Shown: positions 16,678-24,891, counted from the first letter of the stretch. The stretch is 64,000 bases of DNA from UM-FILTER-40-17 sp032251335 (GCA_032251335.1 JAVVDW010000006.1:1-64000); one strand, 5' to 3'. Program-made: numbers and translations. Notes: generated by a model not told the origin, from the letters alone.

Positions 16678-18042
16678 TCAGATTGTTTTAGAAAAAGTAG
16701 GAGTATCAAGCTTGGCACGGCTGAGTCTTTTGTCAAAAGCCATGCAAATATTTCTAACAAAAGGCCTGCCTTCTTCCGTCACTCGGATACCGCCTTTCAG
16801 AAATTCAACCAAACCTTCCTCTTTCATTTCGTCGAGCGTGCCCAGGATGTCTTCTATGCCTTCGAGTCGATCTTCTTGGTTGATCCAATAGGTTTCAAAC
16901 TTACACATGATGTTGAGTATGTGTTTTCGCACCACCAAGTCTTCTTCTGTGAGATGGTGGCCTCGGTATATCGGCAATTGGTTTGCCTCTATATGAGTGT
17001 GATATTCCTTGAGGGTTTTTACGTTCTGTCCGAATGCGTACCAACTGTCTCCGATGGCCGACACGCCCAAGCCAATTAGAAGCTTGGTGTGCAAGGCGGT
17101 GTAGCCCATAAAATTTCTATGAAGCGAATGTCCGTACATGGCTTTGGTGAGCCCGTCTTCTTCCAAGGAAAAGTGATCCATTCCTACTTCAACATATCCA
17201 AGACCGGTCAGCAAAGATTTGCCCGCCAGAAAAAGATTGAGTTTGACATCGTCTTTGGGCAAATCGTTTTCGTCAAAACCGCGTTGGCCGTTTTTGAGCC
17301 AAGGCACATGTGCGTAGCTGTAGAAAGCAATACGGTCGGGCATCAGCTGTGCGGTGTTGCTTATGGTTTGAATGATGCTGCGCAAGGTTTGAAAAGGCAA
17401 TCCATAAATCAAATCATGCCCAACAGAGGTGTAACCAATTTGTCGTGCCCATCGGGTTACGTTTTCCACATGTTCAAAAGGTTGCACACGGTTGATGGCT
17501 TTTTGGACTTTAGGGTCGTAATCCTGAATGCCAAAACTCACCCTTCGAAAGCCAACATCAAACAGCGCTTGCAAGTGTTCTTTGGTGGTGTTGTTGGGAT
17601 GCCCTTCAAAACTATACTCGTATTCGGGTGCATAATATGCGTCTTCAAAGATTCCGTTGATGAGTTTCTTTAAATTTTCCGGAGAAAAAAAAGTGGGTGT
17701 TCCGCCGCCCAGATGCAATTCTTTAATGTAGGGTTTTGCACCCATGATGGCGACATACATTTTCCACTCTTTGAGGACAGCTTCCAAATACGGATCTTCA
17801 ACATCTTCATGGCGTTTGGTGATGTGCTTGTTACAACCACAAAAAGTGCACAAGCTTTCGCAAAAAGGTAGGTGAATATAGATGCTGATGCCATCTTTGC
17901 TGTTGGTTTCGTCAAAGGTTCTTTTGACGGAATTTGTCCAATCTTTAACTTTAAACAATCCTTCGTCCCAAAAGGGAACAGTCGGGTAGCTTGTGTAACG
18001 CGGCCCTTGTACGTTGTATTTTTGAATTTGTAGTGTGTTCAT
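16678..18042 (-). CDS. hemN: Oxygen-independent coproporphyrinogen III oxidase
   Basis: A 454-residue radical SAM enzyme converting coproporphyrinogen III to protoporphyrinogen IX without oxygen, in haem synthesis. It begins YNVQGPRYTSYPT, as HemN does, and carries the [4Fe-4S] cluster motif CESLCTFCGC (CxxxCxxC plus a trailing Cys) near residue 61. It also has LHLGGGTPTFF and SFGIQDYDPKVQKAINR, both HemN hallmarks. The C-terminal HemN domain is complete, so it is HemN rather than the shorter HemW. It lies upstream of hppA on the same strand with a 172-base gap; cotranscription is uncertain. Confidence 0.92.
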   Translation of the reverse strand: MNTLQIQKYNVQGPRYTSYPTVPFWDEGLFKVKDWTNSVKRTFDETNSKDGISIYIHLPFCESLCTFCGCNKHITKRHEDVEDPYLEAVLKEWKMYVAIMGAKPYIKELHLGGGTPTFFSPENLKKLINGIFEDAYYAPEYEYSFEGHPNNTTKEHLQALFDVGFRRVSFGIQDYDPKVQKAINRVQPFEHVENVTRWARQIGYTSVGHDLIYGLPFQTLRSIIQTISNTAQLMPDRIAFYSYAHVPWLKNGQRGFDENDLPKDDVKLNLFLAGKSLLTGLGYVEVGMDHFSLEEDGLTKAMYGHSLHRNFMGYTALHTKLLIGLGVSAIGDSWYAFGQNVKTLKEYHTHIEANQLPIYRGHHLTEEDLVVRKHILNIMCKFETYWINQEDRLEGIEDILGTLDEMKEEGLVEFLKGGIRVTEEGRPFVRNICMAFDKRLSRAKLDTPTFSKTI

Positions 18043-18196
18043 GGTAAGTCGAATCTAGCGTCAAATATATTTATGTTCCAAACCTTCAAACATGATTTTT
18101 GTCATGTTTCTGTAAATTCACTTAAATTTAATGAAAGATAAAGGTTTATAGCAGAATATTGCTATTTTAGTAATTTATAACACATTTTCTTGTCAA

Positions 18197-18307
18197 ATGA
18201 AACGCCCATGTAAAAATTTTGCTAACAGGATCATTATTATTTAGGGTGTTCCATGCCTGTGCTGAGCGCAGTCGAAGCATGGCCGCTTAAAAAAATACAA
18301 TAAACAC
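18197..18307 (+). repeat. Leader repeat, copy C (long form), abutting the serine hydrolase start
   Basis: Starts ATGAAACGCCCATGTAAA, includes GGGTGTTCC and the CTGTGCTGAGCGCAGTCG block, and ends ACAATAAACAC immediately before ATGAAA at 18308. It aligns with copies A and D over its whole length. Confidence 0.85.
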
Positions 18308-19453
18308 ATGAAAAAACTTATTAAATTTTTATTGATTTTCTTCGCTTTGGTTGTAGCTGTGGCCTACGCTACAGATTATGACTACTTATTAAAAGCGGTA
18401 AGAACCATCTATTTTAAAGGACACAAAACGGCTTATTTGGACGATTACAAAGTATTTGAAAACAGGGTCATTGCCAAAAGCTCGAATCCGCAACCATGGG
18501 ATTTACACCAAGCCTACAATACGGTTTCCGTCTCGGACACTATGGAAGCCTACCACAAAAAGATGGGCACAGTTGCTTTTATGATTATAAAGAACGACAG
18601 CATTTGGTATGAAAAATATTACGAAGACTACCATACGGCTTCTTTGAGCAATTCTTTTTCAATGGCCAAAAGCATCGTAGTTTCTTTGATGGGCAAAGCC
18701 ATAATGGAAGGAAAAATAAAAAGTTTGGACCAGCCCGTTTCTGATTTTTTTCCGCAATTCAGCACCGGTTTGGCCAAAGAATTGACCGTTGGCGACCTGG
18801 CTTCGATGTCTTCCGGTTTGGAATGGGACGAATCTTACTATAGCCCTTTTTCGATTACCACACGTGCTTATTTTTACGACGATTTAGAAAATATGATGTT
18901 GACTCTAAACGTGGTTGACCAACCTGGGAAAACTTACAAATACTTGAGTGGAAACACACAACTTTTGGGTATGATTGTGGAAAAGGCGACCGGAAAATCG
19001 ATGACCGAATATTTGAGTGAAAATTTTTGGCAGCCCATGGGTGCCGAAAACGATGCGCTTTGGCAAGTGGACAAGCCCGAAGGCGTTGAGAAGGCATATT
19101 GTTGTGTCGCTTCAAATGCTCGCGACTTTTCACGATTTGGCAAACTCTATATGCAAAATGGCCGCTGGGAGCAGCAGCAAATTTTAGATTCAACGATGGT
19201 GGCCATCTTCACAAGGCCGCGTTTTGAAGCCAGTCCGCAATACGGCTATGGATGGTGGTTGAGTTCCTACAAAAACAAACGCATTTTTTTGATGAACGGT
19301 CATTTGGGACAATATGTGATTTGCATCCCCGAAGACAACCTTATTATTACGCGTTTGGGACACCTTAAAGACATCAGAGAAGAAGGCGACGCATTTAACA
19401 AAGACTTCTACGCATATATAGACGAAGCCTATCGCATGTTGAATATGAACTAA
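18308..19453 (+). CDS. Beta-lactamase-family serine hydrolase (class C fold), envelope
   Basis: A 381-residue penicillin-binding-protein/beta-lactamase-fold hydrolase with an N-terminal hydrophobic anchor or signal (LIKFLLIFFALVVAVAYA). The catalytic S-x-x-K is in FSMAKSIVV. The second motif region is YLSGNTQLLG, with a Y and N-like arrangement, and the third is GHLGQYV in place of KTG, as common in esterases of this family. It is more likely an esterase or peptidase than a resistance enzyme. The start at 18308 follows directly on leader repeat C. The next gene starts 12 bases after the stop. Confidence 0.85.
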   Translation: MKKLIKFLLIFFALVVAVAYATDYDYLLKAVRTIYFKGHKTAYLDDYKVFENRVIAKSSNPQPWDLHQAYNTVSVSDTMEAYHKKMGTVAFMIIKNDSIWYEKYYEDYHTASLSNSFSMAKSIVVSLMGKAIMEGKIKSLDQPVSDFFPQFSTGLAKELTVGDLASMSSGLEWDESYYSPFSITTRAYFYDDLENMMLTLNVVDQPGKTYKYLSGNTQLLGMIVEKATGKSMTEYLSENFWQPMGAENDALWQVDKPEGVEKAYCCVASNARDFSRFGKLYMQNGRWEQQQILDSTMVAIFTRPRFEASPQYGYGWWLSSYKNKRIFLMNGHLGQYVICIPEDNLIITRLGHLKDIREEGDAFNKDFYAYIDEAYRMLNMN

Positions 19454-19464
19454 ATTTTTTGGGT

Positions 19465-20178
19465 ATGTTACAGAAAATTCCACTTCAAAACATATTGTTT
19501 CTCGATATAGAAACGGTGCCGGAAAGCGAAACTTTTGAAGCGCTGAGCTCGGTAGAAAAGCAACTTTGGGAGAAAAAAACCGCCTATCAACGAAAGGAGG
19601 AACACACGCCTGAAGATTTTTATGAACGCGCCGGCATTTGGGCAGAGTTTGGCAAAATTATTTGCATCTCGGTAGGATTTTTTGTCATAAAGAATGATAC
19701 TCGAAACTTTCGAGTGTCATCTTTTTCGGGAGAGGAAAGGAGCATTTTGCAAGATTTTGGCGCGCTGCTCAACGACTACTTTAACGGGCCACAGCACTTG
19801 CTTTGCGGGCACAACGGCAAAGAGTTTGACTTTCCATACATTGCCCGTCGCATGCTGATTCACAATATCAAATTGCCCAACAAGCTCAATCTTTTTGGGA
19901 AGAAACCTTGGGAAATTCCACATCTGGATACCATGGAACTTTGGCGTTTTGGCGATTACAAGCATTTTACCTCTTTGGCTTTGCTCACACATGTGCTTCA
20001 AATTCCGACACCCAAAGACGATATAGACGGCAGCCAGGTGGCAGCCATTTATTACCAAGAAAAAAATTTGGAAAGAATTGTGAGGTATTGCGAAAAAGAC
20101 ACCATAGCCGTGGCACAGGTTTTTTTGCGCTTGCGCGGCGAAGCTATTCTGACAGCAGACGAAATCGTCAGTGTGTAG
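19465..20178 (+). CDS. Predicted 3'-5' exonuclease, PolB-like DEDDy family
   Basis: A 237-residue RNase H-fold exonuclease resembling the proofreading domain of B-family polymerases but standing alone. Acidic residues occur in order: FLDIETVPE (Exo I, Asp and Glu), GHNGKEFDFPYIARR (Exo II) and YCEKDTIAVAQ (Exo III, Tyr-x3-Asp). An in-frame TTG lies two codons upstream, but ATG 19465 gives the usual N-terminus (MLQKIPLQNILF). It would degrade single-stranded DNA or RNA 3' ends; the biological role is not established. Downstream DUF779 is convergent with a 4-base gap. Confidence 0.8.
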   Translation: MLQKIPLQNILFLDIETVPESETFEALSSVEKQLWEKKTAYQRKEEHTPEDFYERAGIWAEFGKIICISVGFFVIKNDTRNFRVSSFSGEERSILQDFGALLNDYFNGPQHLLCGHNGKEFDFPYIARRMLIHNIKLPNKLNLFGKKPWEIPHLDTMELWRFGDYKHFTSLALLTHVLQIPTPKDDIDGSQVAAIYYQEKNLERIVRYCEKDTIAVAQVFLRLRGEAILTADEIVSV

Positions 20179-20182
20179 TGTG

Positions 20183-20545
20183 TTATGGTTGATGAAGTTG
20201 TGCGAGTTCTTCGGCACGCATCAAACGGGAATGGATCATAAAACGAACGCCCAATGGGATTTCTAAGGAAAAAGAAGCGCCTCTTCCTTCGGTAATATCA
20301 ACGGTCAGGAAGGTGTGTTTCCAATATGCGTATTGGTCACGGTTCATATAAAAAGGGACGTTGGCCACTTCACCCAAAAGTACATCACTGTCGTCTATGT
20401 AAAACTCGTCCTTTTCAAAAAGCATGGGTGTAGAACCATCGCAACAGCCGCCACTTTGATGAAAGATAAGATCGCCGTGTTTGGCTCTGATGCTTTGAAC
20501 CACTTTAGCGGCTTTTTCGGTGATATCAACTTGTGTAAAGCCCAT
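20183..20545 (-). CDS. DUF779 protein, partner of the aldehyde dehydrogenase
   Basis: A ~120-residue protein of the DUF779 family with its Cys-rich HQSGGCCDGSTPM centre and EIPLGVRFMI C-terminus. The family is typically found beside AcoD-type aldehyde dehydrogenases, as here, but its role is unknown; a metal or cofactor-linked function is a guess. The frame runs upstream to an ATG at 20647 inside the aldehyde dehydrogenase gene. The extra 34 residues would cross a strong stem-loop (20565-20599) and are not family-like, so I take the ATG at 20545 (MGFTQVDITEKA). Confidence 0.75.
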   Translation of the reverse strand: MGFTQVDITEKAAKVVQSIRAKHGDLIFHQSGGCCDGSTPMLFEKDEFYIDDSDVLLGEVANVPFYMNRDQYAYWKHTFLTVDITEGRGASFSLEIPLGVRFMIHSRLMRAEELAQLHQP

Positions 20546-20564
20546 TTGAATTTGCTTATATGAA

Positions 20565-20599
20565 GAGGCGTTGTTCCGTCTTATAAAGAACACCGCCTC
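20565..20599 (-). promoter_or_regulatory. Intercistronic stem-loop between aldehyde dehydrogenase and DUF779
   Basis: On the minus strand GAGGCG-G-TGTTC pairs with GAACA-A-CGCCTC: eleven pairs with a single mismatch and a loop of about ten bases. There is no U-run after it, so it is more likely an RNA-processing or stability element, or a partial terminator, that lowers DUF779 expression. Confidence 0.5.
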
Positions 20600-20618
20600 T
20601 GATAAAATCTGCGATTCA

Positions 20619-22118
20619 TCAAAAGAATCCCAGTTTGTTTTTGTCATAAGAAATCAGCATGTTTTTGTTTTGTCGGTAGTGATTCATCATCATCAAATGG
20701 TTTTCACGACCAAACCCTGATTTTTTATATCCGCCAAAAGGCGCATGGGCCGGATAGGCGTGGTAGCAGTTTACCCACACCCGACCCGCTTTGATTGCGC
20801 GCGGAATTTGATAAAGTTGATGGGCGTCGCGTGTCCACACACCGGCACCCAAACCGTAGAGAGTGTCATTGGCAATGGCGAGCGCTTCGGCTTCATCTTT
20901 GAATTTGGTGACACAAACCACCGGGCCAAAAATCTCTTCCTGAAAGACACGCATTTTATTATGTCCTTCCAAAATAGTCGGCTGAACATAAAAACCATTT
21001 GCCAGATTACCGGTGAGTTTTTCTGCTTGGCCACCTGTCAGCACTTTTGCGCCTTCTTCTTTGCCAATTTTGATGTAGGAAAGTATTTTTTCAAATTGGT
21101 CTTTGGAGGCTTGCGCGCCCAACATGGTTGTCGGTTTGTACGGATCGTTCTGCACAATGGCTCGGGTTCTGGCAATAATGCGTTCCATAAACTTGTCATA
21201 GATGTCTTCCTGAACCAACAACCGAGAAGGACAAGTACACACTTCGCCTTGGTTGAAAGCAAACAAAACGGCGCCTTCAACGGCTTTGTCTAAAAAGGCA
21301 TCATCGTGGTCCATCACACTGTTGAAAAAGATATTGGGTGATTTTCCACCCAGTTCCATGGTGACAGGATTCAGGTTTTTGGAAGCGTATTGCATTATGA
21401 GTTGTCCGGTAGTGGTTTCGCCGGTAAAGGCCACCTTGTCCACGCCACTGCTGGACGCAAGCGGTTTTCCGGCTTCTGGGCCGAATCCGTTGATGACATT
21501 GACGACACCGGGTGGAAACAATTCACCTATTTTTTCCATCAAAAACATAGCGGAAGCCGGGGTTTGTTCGGCTGGTTTCAATATGACGCAATTGCCTGCG
21601 GCTAAGGCTGGCGGAAGTTTCCAGGAAAGCATGAGCAGTGGAAAATTCCACGGGATAATCTGCGCCACCACACCCAGAGGTTCTTTGATGTTCATAGAAA
21701 TGGTGTTGGCGTCCAGTTCGCTAACCGAACCTTCTTCTGCGCGGATGATGGAAGCAAAATAGCGCCAGTGATCTGCGCTCAATGGCACATCGGCGTTGAG
21801 CGTTTCGCGTATAGGTTTGCCATTGTCACAAGTTTCAATACAGGCAAATGCTTCTGTATGGGCATCGATGATGTCTGCAACCTTGAGCAACAATCTGGAG
21901 CGCTCCGTAACAGAGGTGTTTCCCCAAGCTTCTTTGGCGTTGTTGGCAGCTTTGACGGCCAGGTCCACATCTGCTTGTTGCGAACGTGCATACATGGCAA
22001 TGAGGCTGTTGTCGATAGGCGAGGTGTTTTCAAAATAGTCACCGCCTACGGGATCAACGAATTGTCCGTTGATGTAGTTCCCGTACTTTTCTTTAAAAAT
22101 GGGCTTCTTGTAAGACAT
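20619..22118 (-). CDS. NAD-dependent aldehyde dehydrogenase (AcoD/ExaC-like)
   Basis: A 499-residue enzyme oxidising aldehydes, probably acetaldehyde or similar, to acids. IPWNFPLLM and ILKPAEQTPASAM bind NAD. ELGGKSPNIFF carries the general-base Glu. NQGEVCTCPSRLLV carries the catalytic Cys in the Cys-Thr-Cys form typical of AcoD, ExaC and AldB. The C-terminal GGYKKSGFGRENH is complete. DUF779 follows on the same strand, a pairing known for this subgroup. The upstream 327 bases hold repeats and no regulator gene. Confidence 0.9.
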   Translation of the reverse strand: MSYKKPIFKEKYGNYINGQFVDPVGGDYFENTSPIDNSLIAMYARSQQADVDLAVKAANNAKEAWGNTSVTERSRLLLKVADIIDAHTEAFACIETCDNGKPIRETLNADVPLSADHWRYFASIIRAEEGSVSELDANTISMNIKEPLGVVAQIIPWNFPLLMLSWKLPPALAAGNCVILKPAEQTPASAMFLMEKIGELFPPGVVNVINGFGPEAGKPLASSSGVDKVAFTGETTTGQLIMQYASKNLNPVTMELGGKSPNIFFNSVMDHDDAFLDKAVEGAVLFAFNQGEVCTCPSRLLVQEDIYDKFMERIIARTRAIVQNDPYKPTTMLGAQASKDQFEKILSYIKIGKEEGAKVLTGGQAEKLTGNLANGFYVQPTILEGHNKMRVFQEEIFGPVVCVTKFKDEAEALAIANDTLYGLGAGVWTRDAHQLYQIPRAIKAGRVWVNCYHAYPAHAPFGGYKKSGFGRENHLMMMNHYRQNKNMLISYDKNKLGFF

Positions 22119-22280
22119 AAGTTTGTTTGTTTTGAACCCATAAAGTTAGCATTTTTTTGGTTATATTGAAAGTAGTTAACTGATTTTTAAGTCTTTTAGA
22201 TGGATCCTGCTTTTAACAAAGTTAGATATTTTGTACACTGCGAAGTTCTCCCAATCTCACAGTCTTTAATTTTCTATTGA

Positions 22281-22385
22281 ACACCGATAGCGCGGACTTG
22301 TAGTTTGTGCAATGCACATCCAGTTAATCAACTTATAATTTCCAATGATTTTTGACCACTTTCAAAAATAGTAAAAATCTTTTGG
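22281..22385 (-). repeat. GGACTACAAG-type dispersed repeat, long copy 1
   Basis: The copy begins with the complement of GCACAAACTACAAGTCCGCG at 22281-22310, followed by AATGC. About 42 bases later comes a 27-base string beginning CTTTCAAAAATAG (22359-22385), found unchanged at 24865-24891. It lies in the 327-base gene-free stretch upstream of the aldehyde dehydrogenase; no other feature is seen there. Confidence 0.6.
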
Positions 22386-22445
22386 GTGCTATGAACCACG
22401 CAAAGGGATTAGCTTCGCTGAATTGCATTTCGCATGGGAGCGGGG

Positions 22446-22742
22446 TTATAATGGTTTCATCTTTTTGTTCGGGTTTTGCCAAGTGTTGAACACAGAATAT
22501 ACAATAACTTTTGCTTTTGTGATTTCATAAACAACCAAGAATGGAAAACGTTTTATAAATGCCTCCCGATAGGGTTTTCGTTTTTGCGGAAAATGTTTTG
22601 AGGTTCGCTGTAATCCTATTAAAATAAACGTCTAAGTGTTCCAAGAATTCTTCGCCCAGACCTGGGCGTTTTTCCTCATAATAAAGATAGCCTCTATAAT
22701 TTCTATATTGGCTTCGTCCTTAACTTCTAATGTATAGACCAT
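22446..22742 (-). pseudogene. RelE/ParE-type toxin, broken by two frameshifts
   Basis: The frame starts at ATG 22742 (MVYTLEVKDEANIEIIEA). After an apparent one-base loss near 22694 it continues in a second frame (YLYYEEKRPGLGEEFLEHLD, then VYFNRITAN). After a second one-base loss near 22610 it continues in a third frame (HFPQKRKPYREAFIKRFPF, then LVVYEITKAKVIVYSVFNT) to a TAA at 22446-22448. Joined, the three pieces make a full RelE/ParE toxin of about 98 residues with the family's YREAFIKRFPF and VY(S)VFN strings. The antitoxin upstream remains intact, and its end overlaps the toxin start. Confidence 0.8.
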
Positions 22743-22977
22743 TAACTGACAGCGTTTCTGCGTTCTGTTTGACTTGTTCCCAAGTAAAAGATTTGCTTTC
22801 CCCTTTGAAATGAGCTTCTCTGCGTTTGTCAATCATTTGATATTGTTCTTCGCTTAACGCAAGCTCCTGTTCGTCATTTTGATAAGTTTCTGCTAACGCC
22901 TTTATCATTTTTAAGAGCCTTATATCTGCTGTGTTTATGTACTCTTTGTCAGTATTTCTTAAATCTAAAGTTGTCAT
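22720..22977 (-). CDS. Antitoxin of the broken RelE/ParE-type module
   Basis: An 85-residue protein (begins MTTLDLRNTDKEYINTADI) with no signal peptide and a helical, charged middle (ALSEEQYQMIDKRREAHF), like the small antitoxins paired with RelE/ParE toxins in Bacteroidota. The C-terminal FTWEQVKQNAE is like the tail of addiction-module (CHP02574-type) proteins. It overlaps the toxin pseudogene by 23 bases. It may persist as an anti-addiction factor or simply be decaying. Confidence 0.65.
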   Translation of the reverse strand: MTTLDLRNTDKEYINTADIRLLKMIKALAETYQNDEQELALSEEQYQMIDKRREAHFKGESKSFTWEQVKQNAETLSVNGLYIRS

Positions 22978-23254
22978 AATAATTTTTTTTCTTAGTGTGA
23001 AGATACAATTTCTGTTCCTTTTTTTTACTGACCGCAGATGATTGACATTTGAAACCTTTTCCGCTTCCCTTTCCTATCCTCTGTAGGCACAAGGTATCCT
23101 TTAACCAATTAAGGACGCTGACCTCGCTGCTGCGTCTCCGATTTCTCGGGTTTTTCGTGTGGCGCTAATATAAAAAACACACGTGTAGAGGTTAACTTAG
23201 CTGAACCTAAAGGTTTGGCTACGCCGAATCTTCGATGTCGCGCTGGAGCGAAGG
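22978..23254. other. Gene-free region between two toxin-antitoxin loci
   Basis: No ORF or RNA gene can be supported. It contains GC-richer blocks (CGCTGACCTCGCTGCTGCG and TCGATGTCGCGCTGGAGCG) unlike the AT-rich surroundings and probably repeat-derived. It runs into two tandem copies of the GGACTACAAG repeat. Confidence 0.5.
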
Positions 23255-23284
23255 GCACGGAAAACATTTCCGCGCTATCGGGAT
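23255..23284 (+). repeat. GGACTACAAG-type repeat, short variant copy
   Basis: Reads GCACGGAAAACATTTCCGCG followed by CTATCGGGAT. The ends match the standard unit while the palindrome centre changes from ACTACAAGT to AAAACATTT, with pairing kept (GGAAA/TTTCC). This compensatory change suggests a selected hairpin. Confidence 0.65.
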
Positions 23285-23318
23285 TAACAATATTTGCTTT
23301 TTTAAGCTTTTATTTGAA

Positions 23319-23348
23319 GCACGGACTACAAGTCCGCGCTATCGGGAT
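23319..23348 (+). repeat. GGACTACAAG-type repeat, short copy
   Basis: Reads GCACGGACTACAAGTCCGCG followed by CTATCGGGAT. CGGACT and AGTCCG form a 6-bp palindrome around ACA. It ends 20 bases before the -7 element of the next toxin-antitoxin pair, so it covers the position of the -33 element. Confidence 0.75.
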
Positions 23349-23368
23349 AGTTAAATCATAAAATTATG

Positions 23369-23376
23369 TATTTTTG
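23369..23376 (+). promoter_or_regulatory. -7 element for the intact RelE/ParE pair
   Basis: TATTTTTG fits TAnnTTTG, 26 bases before the chosen antitoxin ATG. No clear -33 TTTG is present; the expected place is occupied by the end of a repeat. Confidence 0.35.
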
Positions 23377-23401
23377 TGTATATTTTAAAATGATTACAAT
23401 A

Positions 23402-23626
23402 ATGAACCTTCAATATATTTCAGATAATACCGGCAAAACCACAGGGGTTTTTATTCCAATTTCAGAATGGAACGAACTTAAAACCAAATACAAAGATATT
23501 GAGCAAGTGGATATTCCTAACTGGCAAATAGAAGAAGTTCGCAAACGCTTTGACAATTATAAAAGCAACCCTGAGCAGGCTTTGGATTTTGATACCGCTA
23601 TAAGCGATATTGAAAAGGATTTGTAG
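23402..23626 (+). CDS. Antitoxin of an intact RelE/ParE-type module
   Basis: A 74-residue protein starting at MNLQYISDNTGKTTGVFIP, the beta-strand/dimerisation start common in Phd-like and related antitoxins, followed by helices with EVRKRFDNY and an acidic end (FDTAISDIEKDL). The frame is open 12 codons further upstream to 23366, but that region overlaps the likely promoter, so ATG 23402 is preferred. Its TAG is followed directly by the toxin ATG, giving close coupling. Confidence 0.75.
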   Translation: MNLQYISDNTGKTTGVFIPISEWNELKTKYKDIEQVDIPNWQIEEVRKRFDNYKSNPEQALDFDTAISDIEKDL

Positions 23627-23923
23627 ATGTACAAAGCCCTTATTTTACCAATTGCTAAACTGGATATTTCCGAAGCTGTGGATTGGTACAATTCCAAACA
23701 AAAAGGTTTAGGCAAACGCTTTATCAAAGAAGTCCGCTCTAAAGTTTTATTTATTCGTGAAAATCCTAAAGCTTCTACCGTACGCTATGATGGTACCCGA
23801 TGTGCCATTTTAGATGTGTTTCCTTTTATGATTCACTACAAAATAGACAAACCAAACAAAACCATTATTATCGCTGCCGTTTTTCATACTTCGCTTAGTC
23901 CTGAGAGGTGGAAGAAAAGATAA
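23627..23923 (+). CDS. RelE/ParE-family toxin
   Basis: A 98-residue toxin beginning MYKALILPIAKLDISEAVD and continuing WYNSKQKGLGKRFIKEV, with the RYDGTRCAILDVFPFMIHY core and AAVFHTSLSPERW C-terminus. All are standard for ParE/RelE-like plasmid stabilisation proteins. These poison gyrase or cut mRNA on the ribosome; the type cannot be fixed by eye. It is intact, in contrast to the toxin pseudogene 900 bases to the left. Confidence 0.88.
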   Translation: MYKALILPIAKLDISEAVDWYNSKQKGLGKRFIKEVRSKVLFIRENPKASTVRYDGTRCAILDVFPFMIHYKIDKPNKTIIIAAVFHTSLSPERWKKR

Positions 23924-24007
23924 CCTGTAAAATAACAAAGCCCGAGCAATTGGGTCGTTGTGTGTTATAATATACGTTTTTCAAGTTTAGTCTTGTTGTG
24001 GTATGGA

Positions 24008-24036
24008 GCACGGACTACAAGTCCGCGCTATCGACA
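24008..24036 (+). repeat. GGACTACAAG-type repeat, short copy
   Basis: Reads GCACGGACTACAAGTCCGCG then CTATCGACAT, lying between the RelE/ParE toxin and the convergent CPBP protease gene. It is near-identical to the copy at 23319. Confidence 0.75.
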
Positions 24037-24038
24037 TA

Positions 24039-24653
24039 CTAGATTAATTCTACCATCAAATTCCAAACGAAATGAGCAAAAATCGGAATTATTAAATTCT
24101 TACCCGATTTTATATAAAAAAAGCTGATAACTATAGAAAATAAAAAAATCGGCACCATAATCTTAAAGTTTAAATGGCCTACTGTAAAAATTAAGCTTGA
24201 CAAAGAGATAGCAACAAATTTACTGTGGTTTTCGAGCAATCGGTTAAGAATTATGCCTCTGTAAAATATTTCTTCAAAAATAGGGGCAAGTAGAATATTT
24301 CCCAAAAAAAGGAATGAGAAATTGAATGTAGAAACATGATTTTTAGGATATGCTATAACAAAGTTTAAAATAAATAACAAGGATATTATTAATAACACCA
24401 TTAGTAGATTAGTAGATAGGTCAACTTTTGGTGTAAACAATTGATTTTTAATACTTATACCGGTTTTATTAATTAAAAAGATAAGTAAGGGTAGAAAATA
24501 AATAAATCTCCCTAAAAACTCTAAAGAAGATAATAAAAACAAAGGTATGTCGTACAAAAATGAATACAGAATAAAATAATAAGTGAACGATGAAACTATA
24601 AGAACTATATCGTAAAAAATGAAATACCAGATGTTTAACTTAAATTTACTCAC
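24039..24653 (-). CDS. CPBP-family intramembrane metalloprotease (CAAX-protease-like)
   Basis: A 204-residue protein with six or more membrane segments and the three family motifs: EEIFYRGIILNRLL (EExxxR) at about residue 135, VGHL (FxxxH-like) and HFVWNLMVEL (HxxxN/D) at the C-terminus. Members cleave prenylated proteins or peptides in the membrane, and in bacteria some serve bacteriocin maturation or self-immunity. Lower GC than its neighbours and the repeat-rich surroundings suggest accessory DNA. Confidence 0.85.
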   Translation of the reverse strand: MSKFKLNIWYFIFYDIVLIVSSFTYYFILYSFLYDIPLFLLSSLEFLGRFIYFLPLLIFLINKTGISIKNQLFTPKVDLSTNLLMVLLIISLLFILNFVIAYPKNHVSTFNFSFLFLGNILLAPIFEEIFYRGIILNRLLENHSKFVAISLSSLIFTVGHLNFKIMVPIFLFSIVISFFYIKSGKNLIIPIFAHFVWNLMVELI

Positions 24654-24791
24654 GAGAGTTTAAATTTGAAATAAAAATAAACGTACTTCCGATTTCAATA
24701 TCAGACGGTTGGATATTCCGAAAACTAGAATCTTTACTGTGATATGGATGACTTCCAAGTACACTTAAAATTTAAAATACTGAAAAACCCC

Positions 24792-24891
24792 GAAGCACGA
24801 ACCTGCAATCCGTGCAATGCCTATCCGCATCATGACATTTATTGTTTCTACGCACCTTTGCTTTCTTTCAAAAATAGTAAAAATCTTTTGG
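24792..24891 (-). repeat. GGACTACAAG-type dispersed repeat, long copy 2 (degenerate)
   Basis: GCACGAACCTGCAATCCGTG plus CAATGC (24795-24820) matches the reverse form of the repeat at 22290-22316 with transitions. The 27-base CTTTCAAAAATAG string follows at 24865-24891 with nearly the same spacing (44 against 42 bases). It explains most of the 300-base gene-free gap 24654-24953. A 63-codon ORF over it is not credible. Confidence 0.55.

Noticed and set aside
16654..17079. Long ORFs antisense to hemN, topA, hppA and the VCBS genes
   Set aside because: They are shadows on the opposite strand of well-supported genes and share no protein-like motifs.
20546..20647. N-terminal extension of DUF779 beginning at ATG 20647
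   Set aside because: It overlaps the aldehyde dehydrogenase end, crosses a strong stem-loop and is not part of the DUF779 family.
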